From positions 1 to 36,285 of the IMG/VR virus record IMGVR_UViG_3300046330_000062: a stretch of 36,285 nt of DNA; one strand, written 5' to 3'. The stretch comes from a virus. Shown here one piece after another: positions 15,637-22,513 of the stretch. Below the pieces are notes generated by a model. It ran no database searches and was not told the DNA's origin. It was given only the letters and a program-made list of their open reading frames with translations. The first letter of the stretch is position 1; each line of letters opens with the position of its first letter. A program made the translations under genes and the position numbers.

Positions 15637-15829
15637 TGAAGTCTCCATCTAGAGGGTGATAGACAACCCACTGTGTCTCAAAGATCCCGTTACCGTAGTC
15701 TTTAGTCACTGGTGAGGTTTCTATCATTCTACACCCTAATCGAGGATGATCTACAACGTACACTTTGTAACCCTTCGTCCAATCTGGGATGAACATAGGA
15801 GGTTTATAGTGAACTATTAGCTTTGCCAT
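15626..15829 (-). CDS. Hypothetical protein, 67 residues
   Basis: A small ORF between ThyX and the next gene, overlapping both (26 bases with thyX, 11 with the following gene). Its sequence (KPPMFIPDWTKGYKVYVVDHP, then GIFETQWVVYHP) suggests a small beta-sheet protein. No family or motif is recognised. Likely real because it is fully embedded in the coupled chain of genes. Confidence 0.6.
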   Translation of the reverse strand: MAKLIVHYKPPMFIPDWTKGYKVYVVDHPRLGCRMIETSPVTKDYGNGIFETQWVVYHPLDGDFNDT

Positions 15830-16457
15830 CGTTGAAAGCCTCCATTACATTAGGAAAATGTTCTTCTAAGATCTTAGCACACTGTAAAGCCACTTCTCGG
15901 TGTTCTTTCTGAGTGGCTACATCAGTACGAATATCGACATAGTGGAGCCAAGAACGCAGAGTACCGTTCATGTACATACGAGAGACAGTTAAGCCTTCAG
16001 GTAGGAACACACGCGCACACTCTTTAGCGATACCTTTATCCAATGCTGCTGAGTACAAGAATTTAGCTTCCTCTACCAAGCGACGCTGAGCACCTTCAAA
16101 CCAGTTCTGAATACTGATGTCATCAGTGTACAAGCTGTTCTGACGGTTCTTAGTGTCCTGCATACGAGCTTGAGAGTTCTGAATGAACCCCTCAGAGACT
16201 GCGTAACGCTGTGAGAACTCTTGGAAGGAGAAGCTACGGTGACGTAAGATCTGACGAGCTACATCACGTGTAGTTTCAATCTCCATACACACGTTAACCA
16301 TCTCAAACGGGCTCCAGTGCTTGTTCTTAATAAGGTACTTGAGTAACTTGGTCGCAGAGGCAGGGTTGTCCTGATTTGCCGGATTTGACACACGGGCCAT
16401 ATACGCAATCTTCTGTTCCGCTTCCGGTGTTACCCACACTAGCTTGACTTGACTCAT
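15804..16457 (-). CDS. thyX: Flavin-dependent thymidylate synthase ThyX
   Basis: Makes dTMP from dUMP using methylene-tetrahydrofolate, FAD and NADPH. The 217-residue protein carries the ThyX signature RHRxxS at residues 72-77 (RHRSFSFQEFSQRY) and the usual upstream SPFEM segment, plus SWLHYVDIRT near the C-terminus with the RTD-type substrate contacts. The ATG at 16457 is used because AAGGAAAG precedes it; an upstream TTG in frame adds seven residues. Its 5' part overlaps a small ORF in another frame by 131 bases. Confidence 0.93.
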   Translation of the reverse strand: MSQVKLVWVTPEAEQKIAYMARVSNPANQDNPASATKLLKYLIKNKHWSPFEMVNVCMEIETTRDVARQILRHRSFSFQEFSQRYAVSEGFIQNSQARMQDTKNRQNSLYTDDISIQNWFEGAQRRLVEEAKFLYSAALDKGIAKECARVFLPEGLTVSRMYMNGTLRSWLHYVDIRTDVATQKEHREVALQCAKILEEHFPNVMEAFNDGKANSSL

Positions 16458-16599
16458 CGTATTTCTTTCCTTCCTCAATTCCCATTTTCAATGCTGTAAT
16501 GATACCTAAGCTAAGAAGCTGTACACGCTCTTCATCAGTCATGTCAAACTGATAAGACGCGCTACCGTCCTCATTCTCCTTGATTAATACGAGTTCCAT
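16327..16599 (-). CDS. Small phage protein extending into thyX in another frame
   Basis: A 90-residue ORF. The first about 50 residues (MELVLIKENEDGSASYQFDM and then GIITALKMGIEEGKKY) look like a conserved short phage protein and occupy unique DNA. The last about 40 residues are read from the 5' end of thyX in another frame, are Cys/Gly/Ser-rich and look unlike a domain. A lost stop codon near the thyX start would explain this. It overlaps the endonuclease gene by 29 bases at its start. Confidence 0.65.
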   Translation of the reverse strand: MELVLIKENEDGSASYQFDMTDEERVQLLSLGIITALKMGIEEGKKYDESSQASVGNTGSGTEDCVYGPCVKSGKSGQPCLCDQVTQVPY

Positions 16600-17026
16600 C
16601 GCTTACCTTTCGTCTGCGTTCAATTATCCATGAATCCGGAATCTCTTTATCAGAGTAAAGAAACCCATTCTTGTTGCACCAATCAGCATAAGAGGTTCGA
16701 GAACCTTTGTTGAGCTTCTGTTTACTGTTAGAAAAGATAAATCTAATGTCCAAGTGTGGTTGTTGCCTTTTAATCAGCATGTGTTTCTTACGGTCTGCTA
16801 TGAGGAAGCGTCCCTTAGTCTCCACGATGATTCCGTTATCTAGCACAAAGTCAGGAGTATATTGATGTTCACTCGCTGGCTTGATGTACTTGATCTTCAT
16901 CTCTTCGTAGGTGAAAGGAACACCCGCTGAAGTAAGGGCTTTAGCGACATCTTCTTCAAGACCGCTACGCCACCCATGCTTCAAAGCATTAGCTCTTTTT
17001 GAGCTTGTTGTCTTACGAGTTACCAT
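16571..17026 (-). CDS. Endonuclease I, Holliday junction resolvase (T7 gp3-like)
   Basis: Resolves branched DNA before packaging and degrades host DNA in T7-like phages. The 151-residue protein aligns by eye with T7 gp3: WRSGLEEDVAK with catalytic Glu24, YTPDF with Asp59, and VETKG with Glu69 and Lys71, followed by DRKKHMLIK and the DIRFIFSNSKQKL segment. All catalytic residues of the PD-(D/E)xK core are present. The ATG at 17026 follows AAAGG with 7 bases spacing; an adjacent GTG in frame is less likely. Confidence 0.92.
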   Translation of the reverse strand: MVTRKTTSSKRANALKHGWRSGLEEDVAKALTSAGVPFTYEEMKIKYIKPASEHQYTPDFVLDNGIIVETKGRFLIADRKKHMLIKRQQPHLDIRFIFSNSKQKLNKGSRTSYADWCNKNGFLYSDKEIPDSWIIERRRKVSDGTRINQGE

Positions 17027-17258
17027 CACGAGCCTTTAACATTGCATCTGCAAACTGGTAAGCATCTACAGCTAGTTCTTCAAGAATAACCATGTGTTCG
17101 GGATTACGAGGCTTGCCTGTAGGTTCCCATTCTAAACCTGACAGATACAAAGACATCATCGCCTTAGCAGCAAAGTAATCACGTAATGTCATTCCTTTAT
17201 GGTCTGAATGGTGTTTGTTATGTCCATTCATGCTCACTGGGAGTGGAAAAGCATTCAT
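17013..17258 (-). CDS. Conserved phage hypothetical protein, 81 residues
   Basis: A small helical protein with MTLRDYFAAKAMMSLYLSG and AVDAYQFADAMLKARDG at the end, a sequence pattern seen in many phages and prophages but without known function. The start overlaps the metallopeptidase stop (ATGA); ATG at codon 10 is an alternative start. The end overlaps the endonuclease start by 14 bases. Confidence 0.7.
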   Translation of the reverse strand: MNAFPLPVSMNGHNKHHSDHKGMTLRDYFAAKAMMSLYLSGLEWEPTGKPRNPEHMVILEELAVDAYQFADAMLKARDGNS

Positions 17259-17539
17259 AGTTTCGTTCTTTCATACTGATGTAACAAAGCACCGAAGGCA
17301 TCAACGAATACCTCATCGTGCTGTGTATGCCCCATAGAGAACATAATAGCGTGTACGAGTTCATGGCAGAATGTTTGTTCAGTGAAGTTCTTGTTCATAC
17401 CTGATCGAAGATAAATCACTTGTACAGCACAAGCACACTTACCGTACTCACTCAAGTCCTCTACGTACTTGACTGTCCATTGACACCCAACAAGGTAGAA
17501 AGATAAGGGCACATTTGGTTTGGTGTTCTTCGAAGCCAT
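17255..17539 (-). CDS. Zinc metallopeptidase-like protein (HExxH)
   Basis: A 94-residue protein with the zinc protease motif HELVH (about residues 59-63; FCHELVHAIMFSMG) and a downstream acidic segment DEVFVDAFGALLHQ that may supply a third ligand. It resembles small SprT/ImmA-type phage proteins. The substrate is unknown; a role in host protein cleavage or DNA-repair peptidase activity is conceivable. The ATG at 17539 overlaps the HNH gene stop (TGATG); an adjacent TTG is possible. Confidence 0.65.
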   Translation of the reverse strand: MASKNTKPNVPLSFYLVGCQWTVKYVEDLSEYGKCACAVQVIYLRSGMNKNFTEQTFCHELVHAIMFSMGHTQHDEVFVDAFGALLHQYERTKL

Positions 17540-17985
17540 CAAGACATGCTTTCTTCAATAAGTTGATCTTTTGCTTTACGAGCTGCAATTATAGCGTCAA
17601 CTCGATGTTCAAAAGTACCAACATACTTCTGACCAATACGCGCTCTCCAACCTTTACCGTTTTTAGACACACTCAAAGCTCGGTTATTTAGAGCGTTAAC
17701 TGTACGAGAAACTTGACGAAGGTTTTCAATACGGTTATCTAGCTTGTCCATGTTGATGTGGTCAATATCCATATAAGGATCAGGCCAAACACCCCTATGT
17801 AAATACCAGACAACATGGTGTGCCATGCGTAGTTTACCTTCACAATAGACTACACGGTATCCCTTAGCTGTTACATGTCCACATTCAGTGCCCACAAGAC
17901 ACTTCTTACGTGGGTTTAACCAAATAAGTTTACCGTCCGGTGTGTATTGAATTTGCTCTTCTACTTTTCGATTGGAAGCTGCCAT
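17539..17985 (-). CDS. HNH homing endonuclease
   Basis: A 148-residue free-standing HNH nuclease. The core is at about residues 55-95: AHHVVWYLHRG, MDIDHINMDKLDNRIENLR, matching the His-Asn-His pattern, with a C-terminal AP2-like DNA-binding region (WRARIGQKYVGTFEHRVDAI). It cuts specific DNA, typically in a related phage, to promote its own spread. It sits between the exonuclease and metallopeptidase genes, overlapping the exonuclease end by 25 bases, consistent with insertion at that boundary. Confidence 0.88.
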   Translation of the reverse strand: MAASNRKVEEQIQYTPDGKLIWLNPRKKCLVGTECGHVTAKGYRVVYCEGKLRMAHHVVWYLHRGVWPDPYMDIDHINMDKLDNRIENLRQVSRTVNALNNRALSVSKNGKGWRARIGQKYVGTFEHRVDAIIAARKAKDQLIEESMS

Positions 17986-18677
17986 CTATCGTTCTCCTTT
18001 CTCTGTAAATATAACAGATTCAAGTTTTCATCGACACGAAGTTGATTACCATCGTAAGCTTTGAGACAAGCGTCATAGTACTCCCTTTCAGTTTTACAAT
18101 CCTGTAGAAGCTTCTCTGCCTTCTTAGGTCCAATGCCTTTCAAGCCAATGATGTTGTCAGTACGATCCCCTGTGAGCACCTGTGTGAATAAGTTACGAAG
18201 ACCTTCTTCCTCAGTAACGTAGTATTCTTCATGCTTCACAAAGTTGTAATGCCAACCTGCGACTTGGTCTAGGTCTTTGTCAATGGAGACAATCCATCCA
18301 CCTGTCTTAGTAGCCTCAGTAGCCACTGCATCGTCTGCTTCTGAACCCTCTACCAGTTCTGCACCAAGGCGCTGGAGATGTTTACGAATAGCATCATAAT
18401 GCACTGGCCTCTTAGCGTCCTTACGGTTGCCTTTGTAAGGCTCAGTGACTGCTAGTTCATTGCGATAGTTACCCTTACCAGTGATGTACGCTTTGTAGTC
18501 ATCACATTTGAGGTCTTGGTAAACAATCTCATTGACTAACTTAGTCACTCTGCCTAAACAAATCTCTTCTAAGACATCCTCGGAAGCAAAACCAACTTTG
18601 TACACCAAAATGTCCGCGTCGATTATTGCCAGCCGAGGCTTAGGAGGCAGCTCGTTACTTACGAGGGTCTGCTGCAT
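17961..18677 (-). CDS. 5'-3' exonuclease (FEN/T5-T7 gp6 type)
   Basis: Degrades DNA from 5' ends and removes primers; in T7 the counterpart is gp6. The 238-residue protein has the family's acidic metal ligands: IIDADIL (Asp20, Asp22), EADDAVA (Asp115/116), DKDLDQ (Asp133, Asp135) and TGDRTDNI (Asp171, Asp174), followed by a helix-hairpin-helix GLKGIGPKKAEKLL. The ATG at 18677 overlaps the upstream gene by 23 bases without a clear RBS, suggesting translational coupling; a TTG at 18704 is the alternative. Confidence 0.88.
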   Translation of the reverse strand: MQQTLVSNELPPKPRLAIIDADILVYKVGFASEDVLEEICLGRVTKLVNEIVYQDLKCDDYKAYITGKGNYRNELAVTEPYKGNRKDAKRPVHYDAIRKHLQRLGAELVEGSEADDAVATEATKTGGWIVSIDKDLDQVAGWHYNFVKHEEYYVTEEEGLRNLFTQVLTGDRTDNIIGLKGIGPKKAEKLLQDCKTEREYYDACLKAYDGNQLRVDENLNLLYLQRKENDRWQLPIEK

Positions 18678-18837
18678 CTTGTACGTTTTTAACGAGATGC
18701 TCAACAGCTGTAGCTGTGTATGGTTGGTCTTTGTCGTTCATTGAACCACCCAAGGTAACCACATCAGCAACAACTGCTACAGGAATCTCAACAACAGAAA
18801 CTGCTGCTTTAACAACGGAGTTTAAGATACTGAACAT
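18655..18837 (-). CDS. Conserved small phage protein
   Basis: A 60-residue protein of a type often found in phage replication modules: a hydrophobic, Val/Ala-rich N-terminal half (VVKAAVSVVEIPVAVVADVV) and a polar C-terminal half ending DAADPRK. The N-terminal part may be membrane-associated, though it lacks a full-length transmembrane core. The function is unknown. It lies between the putative SSB and exonuclease genes and touches both. Confidence 0.65.
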   Translation of the reverse strand: MFSILNSVVKAAVSVVEIPVAVVADVVTLGGSMNDKDQPYTATAVEHLVKNVQDAADPRK

Positions 18838-19253
18838 TACAGAGCCTCGTCATCCGCAGTAGCTGATTCAGGGACGTAAGTCTTAACTTCAGTCACCATG
18901 ATTGTCTTCACTGATGGAGCATTACCGTGCTTAGCTGACATACGGTGTGTGTATGAACCAACGATAGCTACGCACTTAGAGCCGTTACCGAGAGCATCAA
19001 TGGCAACTTCTTTGAGGTTGTCATCTGTAGGCTTGAACAAGTATTTGCTCTTAGCGACAATGAAGTTACCTTGTGATTCCTTATGCTTGACTTTGATACC
19101 CAAGCTTGTGAGCTTAGCTGCATCATCATCGCTGATGTTACCGATGGTGCACTCATACTTGTCGTTGTCTGTGTTGAATGCTGTGTTGAACTCAGCCATC
19201 CACTTAGTCCAGAAAAGTTCCCCAGAGATTTTTACAGGTTTAAGGTCGCTCAT
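18837..19253 (-). CDS. Putative single-stranded DNA-binding protein
   Basis: A 138-residue protein of probable OB-fold type: beta-strand-rich body (YECTIGNISDDDAAKLT, GNFIVAKSKYLFKP, KCVAIVGSYTHRM) and an acidic, flexible C-terminus (ADDEAL), the arrangement expected of T7 gp2.5-like SSBs that bind replication partners by the acidic tail. It is placed next to the exonuclease and upstream polymerase genes. AAGGAT precedes the ATG at 19253. Identification is by pattern and context only. Confidence 0.5.
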   Translation of the reverse strand: MSDLKPVKISGELFWTKWMAEFNTAFNTDNDKYECTIGNISDDDAAKLTSLGIKVKHKESQGNFIVAKSKYLFKPTDDNLKEVAIDALGNGSKCVAIVGSYTHRMSAKHGNAPSVKTIMVTEVKTYVPESATADDEAL

Positions 19254-19257
19254 TTGT

Positions 19258-19725
19258 TTATCCTTCAAAACAGTTTTGTGATGCTACAGGGTGTAGCGTT
19301 TTCTTTGCGGTTAAGTAAGCTTGTTTAGCTTCTTCTTGTGTATCAAAATAGCCAAGAAATTTACTTACCCCTTTTACCATGATTCTAGCATCATAGCGTT
19401 CTTTTCGTTTATTAAAACCTTTTCTTTTTACATTCTGGCTATTTTCAGATTTTGTAACTTCTCGAAGATTTGTAAAAACATTATTTGCTCTGTCATGATC
19501 AATGTGATCAATAAATAACAGTGGAAGTTGTCCTGTTACATACAACCAAGCAAGACGATGGGCGAGATGCGGTGTGTTCTTTATCTTGATTTGAACATAG
19601 CCGTCCGATCTCGTAAAACCAGCCTTCTTTCCTGCATATCTTCCTTGTTTCCAAGTAAATATCCCAGTTTCTTGGTTGTACTCTAACAACTTTTTTAACT
19701 CATTTGATGATGGAGGATCACTCAT
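19258..19725 (-). CDS. HNH homing endonuclease
   Basis: A 155-residue free-standing HNH nuclease, the second in this region. It has the core LAHRLAWLYVTGQLP, FIDHIDHDRANNVFTNLRE, and a C-terminal AP2-like part (YDARIMVKGVSKFLGYFD). Its neighbours on both sides are replication genes. AAAGGAAAAG upstream of the ATG gives it a strong RBS and a hairpin (19770-19784) precedes it, so it forms a small self-contained cassette. Its divergence from the 17539 copy suggests a separate arrival. Confidence 0.88.
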   Translation of the reverse strand: MSDPPSSNELKKLLEYNQETGIFTWKQGRYAGKKAGFTRSDGYVQIKIKNTPHLAHRLAWLYVTGQLPLLFIDHIDHDRANNVFTNLREVTKSENSQNVKRKGFNKRKERYDARIMVKGVSKFLGYFDTQEEAKQAYLTAKKTLHPVASQNCFEG

Positions 19726-19769
19726 TCTTTCTTTTCCTTTTAAGGATTGGGCTTTCGCCTTACTGTAAA

Positions 19770-19784
19770 AGTGACGAGGTCACT
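19770..19784 (-). terminator. Weak intrinsic terminator or intercistronic hairpin
   Basis: On the minus strand AGTGAC-CTC-GTCACT (6-bp stem, 3-base loop) is followed by TTTAC. The stem includes the stop codon of the upstream small gene. It precedes the HNH cassette, so it may reduce read-through from the methyltransferase unit. A weak terminator at best. Confidence 0.45.
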
Positions 19785-19965
19785 GTAAATAACTGCCTTC
19801 TCGACGAGAGACAGCCTCTGCTTCATCCTCAATGTAATCAAGGGCCGCTGAGAGCACCAAGTATACATCGAGAATATCCATATCTGCTGAATGGTGAATC
19901 AAGAAACTCTCATCACTTATGTTCAACAGAATCTGTTGGGTTACTTTCGGTTCAAGGGGTTTCAT
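19780..19965 (-). CDS. Hypothetical acidic protein, 61 residues
   Basis: A small acidic, probably helical protein (DMDILDVYLVLSAALDYIED) of unknown function. Its ATG lies 14 bases before the end of the methyltransferase gene, with AAAGTAGAAA upstream. Size and overlap with the methyltransferase suggest it is co-expressed with it; no motif is recognised. Confidence 0.55.
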   Translation of the reverse strand: MKPLEPKVTQQILLNISDESFLIHHSADMDILDVYLVLSAALDYIEDEAEAVSRREGSYLQ

Positions 19966-20650
19966 TTTCTACTTTCATTATAGCCTTACCAATCAGTTCA
20001 GGTATAAAAGGAATAACAGCATTACCTAACTGTTTAAGTCTGTCCACCCTTTTGGGAACCCCATCATCCACTCTATGAAGACAGGATGACATTTTCCACC
20101 AATCCTTGCCGACAACGATGGCGTGTTCCTCGTAAATTCTGCTGGATAAGCTCCTTCCTTTGCTAGATGACACGTTGGGGTAGGCAATAATCCAGACTCT
20201 GTCCCTTTGATGCGGAGCGCCAATGGAGGCAGCGGAGATACAATGCCATTGTGCATCATACCCGATCTCAGCGAGTGTCCTGAGAACTGTTTCCAATCCT
20301 CTAGAGCGAAGCACTGAGACGTTTTCAATGATTGCGTATTTAGGTTTGATTTCATTGATGAGTCGTTGGAACTCGAACCACAATCCTGACCGTGCTCCTG
20401 CAAGACCTTTACCTGTCCCTGCTGTGGACAAGTCTTGACAAGGGAAGCCTCCACATATAACGTCAACTGCTCCAACATCTTCTCCTTTAAGTTTCTCAAC
20501 ATCTTCAAAGATAGGTACAGAAGGCCAGTGTTTCTGAAGAACTAACTTAGCTTTTTTGTCTATCTCACAAAACGCTACAGTCTCCATACCAGCTTTTTCT
20601 AAACCAATACTGAAACCACCTACACCACTAAACAAATCTAGCACTTTCAT
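19952..20650 (-). CDS. DNA (cytosine-5) methyltransferase
   Basis: Adds methyl groups to cytosine, probably to protect phage DNA from host restriction. The 232-residue protein has the C5-MTase motifs in order: I DLFSGVGGFSIGLE (residues 5-18), IV GGFPCQDLS with catalytic Cys71, VI ENV at 109-111, VIII QRDRVW at 148-153, and X LGNAVIP at 208-214. The target-recognition region is short. No restriction partner is present, so it is an orphan. A second frame is open through much of the gene (20026-20478, separate entry). The stop of the DNA polymerase gene and this start share a base. Confidence 0.92.
   Translation of the reverse strand: MKVLDLFSGVGGFSIGLEKAGMETVAFCEIDKKAKLVLQKHWPSVPIFEDVEKLKGEDVGAVDVICGGFPCQDLSTAGTGKGLAGARSGLWFEFQRLINEIKPKYAIIENVSVLRSRGLETVLRTLAEIGYDAQWHCISAASIGAPHQRDRVWIIAYPNVSSSKGRSLSSRIYEEHAIVVGKDWWKMSSCLHRVDDGVPKRVDRLKQLGNAVIPFIPELIGKAIMKVENETP
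20026..20478 (-). CDS. Candidate overlapping gene inside the methyltransferase
   Basis: A 150-residue ORF on the same strand, one base downstream in phase, lying wholly inside the methyltransferase gene. Its ATG at 20478 follows AAAGGAG, though only 3 bases away. The product contains SGMMHNGIVSPLPPLALRI, GTESGLLPTPTCHL and a C-terminal FIEWMMGFPKGWTDL. From memory these blocks occur as standalone or C-terminal parts of phage methyltransferase-linked proteins. The GTESGLLPTPT block is the frame-shifted reading of the RDRVWIIAYPN region. It may be an overlapping gene or a relic frame of an ancestral longer enzyme. Not experimentally supported. Confidence 0.4.
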   Translation of the reverse strand: MLEQLTLYVEASLVKTCPQQGQVKVLQEHGQDCGSSSNDSSMKSNLNTQSLKTSQCFALEDWKQFSGHSLRSGMMHNGIVSPLPPLALRIKGTESGLLPTPTCHLAKEGAYPAEFTRNTPSLSARIGGKCHPVFIEWMMGFPKGWTDLNS

Positions 20651-22365
20651 CAGTGAGTTTCCCTCCAGTTACGGCCTACCTTGTATTCCCCATCGAGAGG
20701 GCAACGTAGATTATACGCTAGACCTGCATCAATGATTGCTTGCTTACCTGCTTGACCTACTAAGTCAGCTATATCTGCTTTGCATTCTATCTGAAATTCA
20801 TCGTGGACATTTGCGGTAAAGCGAGCATCCCAATTATTCTTCTTGATTGTCTCATTTAAGATACACAGTGCCTTCTTCATGACGATTGCACCTGCCCCTT
20901 GAAGCAAGCTATTGAGTGCCGCATGTTCAGAACGAACCCAAATCTTGCGACCATCAAGCCCCGGTACAGAGCCCTTGCCCGCATATACGGATACCTTATC
21001 ACGTAGACGCTTGAGTGCGGGAGTCCCTTTAAGAAAGGAATCGATGAGCTTTTGTCCATCCTTAGCACTACCGCCGACAATCGCTCCAATCTTCGCCGGC
21101 CCTGCCCCGTAAAGCCACGCGTAGCAAAATGTCTTCGCTTGGTCACGTGTTTGTAAGCCGGCTGCTTTTTGATTAACCGTGTGGACATCCGTACCGTCCT
21201 TAGAGCTTCCCTCGGTGACAGTCTTGACATACTTCTCATCCTTCATGTAATGAGCCAACATACGTAGCTCTAAACCACTTGCATCACATCCAACTAGGAC
21301 GTTACCTTCCTCGACTGTCCAGCACTGACGACATTCAGGGCCATAGGGTGAGCCTGAGTTAGGAATCTGAGCCATGTTAGGTTTCATGTGAGTCATACGG
21401 CCTGTTACAGCTCCATTAGTAATCACACGTCCATGTACACGCCCATCAGAGCCTATAACTTCTAACCATGACTCAATCTGAGCGATACGCTTTTGAAGCA
21501 TCATATACTCAGCAAGGAGTCCTGCAATAGGATACTTCAAACCCATAAGAGTACCTTCATCAACGATGATTGAACCCTTCTCGGTCTTCTTAGTAGGCTT
21601 CCAACCTAAGCCGATAAGTTTCTCAGCGATCTGCTGTCTGCTCGCAGGGTTGAAGGTAATAGTCTCACTCTTGAGTTGCTTACCTGTCTTCTCTGAGAAT
21701 CTCTCAACCTCATAGGGTGGATAGAGTTCCTGCATCTTGTCGTAGATGACTCCCATCTTGAGTTTCAAATCAGACAAGAGACAAGTAGCGTGAACTACAT
21801 CGAGCTTGAATCCGTTTTTCTCTTGCTTGTTGATGATTGCCGCTACAGAATGTTCCAAGTGTACAGAATCACGAGAGAAACCTTTAGAGTCAATCTCAGC
21901 TTCTAAGTGGTTGAAGACCCGCACAAGCACGTCAACGTCCCGCTTACAATAATGCTCAAGCAGAGCCATGTGAGGATTGTCATAACATTCTCCTTTGTAC
22001 TCTTGTTTACGGTTGTTTAACCATTCCCAGACACGTTCGTATTCAATCTTCGCCAGCTTCAGTGTCTCTCCCCAACTTGCGAGACTGTGTCCGTTTTCTC
22101 TTGTTGGTTCGATCAAGCGACTTACCACCAGAGGATCGTAAGCTTTCTTCAAACCAATCTTCGTCCCCCAAACCTTGTTGAGCACGGGAAAGTCGAACGA
22201 GATCCCGTTGTATGCGATCAACTGTGAGGCCTTTTCTAAGTAGGCCGTTAGTCCACTTGGATTGCTCCATACGATTGTTTCTCCTGTTTGGATGTCTTGA
22301 GTAACTGCTAAGTGAATCGTGTTGTGATCCATAGAAGTTTCAATATCCACTGCGATTTGTGTCAT
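20650..22365 (-). CDS. DNA polymerase, family A (T7-like) with 3'-5' exonuclease
   Basis: Replicative polymerase of 571 residues (T7 gp5 has 704). N-terminal exonuclease: DIE at 7-9, YNGISFDFPVLNK (Exo II), and HYCKRDVDV at 138-146 (Exo III), so proofreading looks intact. Polymerase: motif A CDASGLELRML with Asp361, motif B RDQAKTFCYAWLYGAG at 407-422, motif C NVHDEF with His521/Asp522. The O-helix residue equivalent to E. coli Phe762 is Tyr415, the T7-like state that tolerates dideoxynucleotides and is associated with lytic phages. A thioredoxin-binding loop is not evident. Confidence 0.95.
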   Translation of the reverse strand: MTQIAVDIETSMDHNTIHLAVTQDIQTGETIVWSNPSGLTAYLEKASQLIAYNGISFDFPVLNKVWGTKIGLKKAYDPLVVSRLIEPTRENGHSLASWGETLKLAKIEYERVWEWLNNRKQEYKGECYDNPHMALLEHYCKRDVDVLVRVFNHLEAEIDSKGFSRDSVHLEHSVAAIINKQEKNGFKLDVVHATCLLSDLKLKMGVIYDKMQELYPPYEVERFSEKTGKQLKSETITFNPASRQQIAEKLIGLGWKPTKKTEKGSIIVDEGTLMGLKYPIAGLLAEYMMLQKRIAQIESWLEVIGSDGRVHGRVITNGAVTGRMTHMKPNMAQIPNSGSPYGPECRQCWTVEEGNVLVGCDASGLELRMLAHYMKDEKYVKTVTEGSSKDGTDVHTVNQKAAGLQTRDQAKTFCYAWLYGAGPAKIGAIVGGSAKDGQKLIDSFLKGTPALKRLRDKVSVYAGKGSVPGLDGRKIWVRSEHAALNSLLQGAGAIVMKKALCILNETIKKNNWDARFTANVHDEFQIECKADIADLVGQAGKQAIIDAGLAYNLRCPLDGEYKVGRNWRETH

Positions 22366-22366
22366 G

Positions 22367-22513
22367 TTACTTTAAGTTCAAGAATAGCCCGATCTGGGCA
22401 AATGAGTATCCTAACCACATGATACCAGCCCCCATGTCACCTTTTAGCCACTGTAGTACGCCTACAACACTGTAACCTACACCGATGGTTCCCACGATAA
22501 TCATTTCAATCAT
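22367..22513 (-). CDS. Small membrane protein, 48 residues
   Basis: A micro-ORF between the primase-helicase and polymerase genes, starting inside the primase stop (ATGA) after GGAGG. It has two hydrophobic stretches (IIVGTIGVGYSVVGVL and IMWLGYSFAQIGLFLNL) separated by a short polar turn, predicting a hairpin membrane protein. Function unknown; it might tether replication to the membrane or modulate host functions (speculative). Confidence 0.7.
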   Translation of the reverse strand: MIEMIIVGTIGVGYSVVGVLQWLKGDMGAGIMWLGYSFAQIGLFLNLK

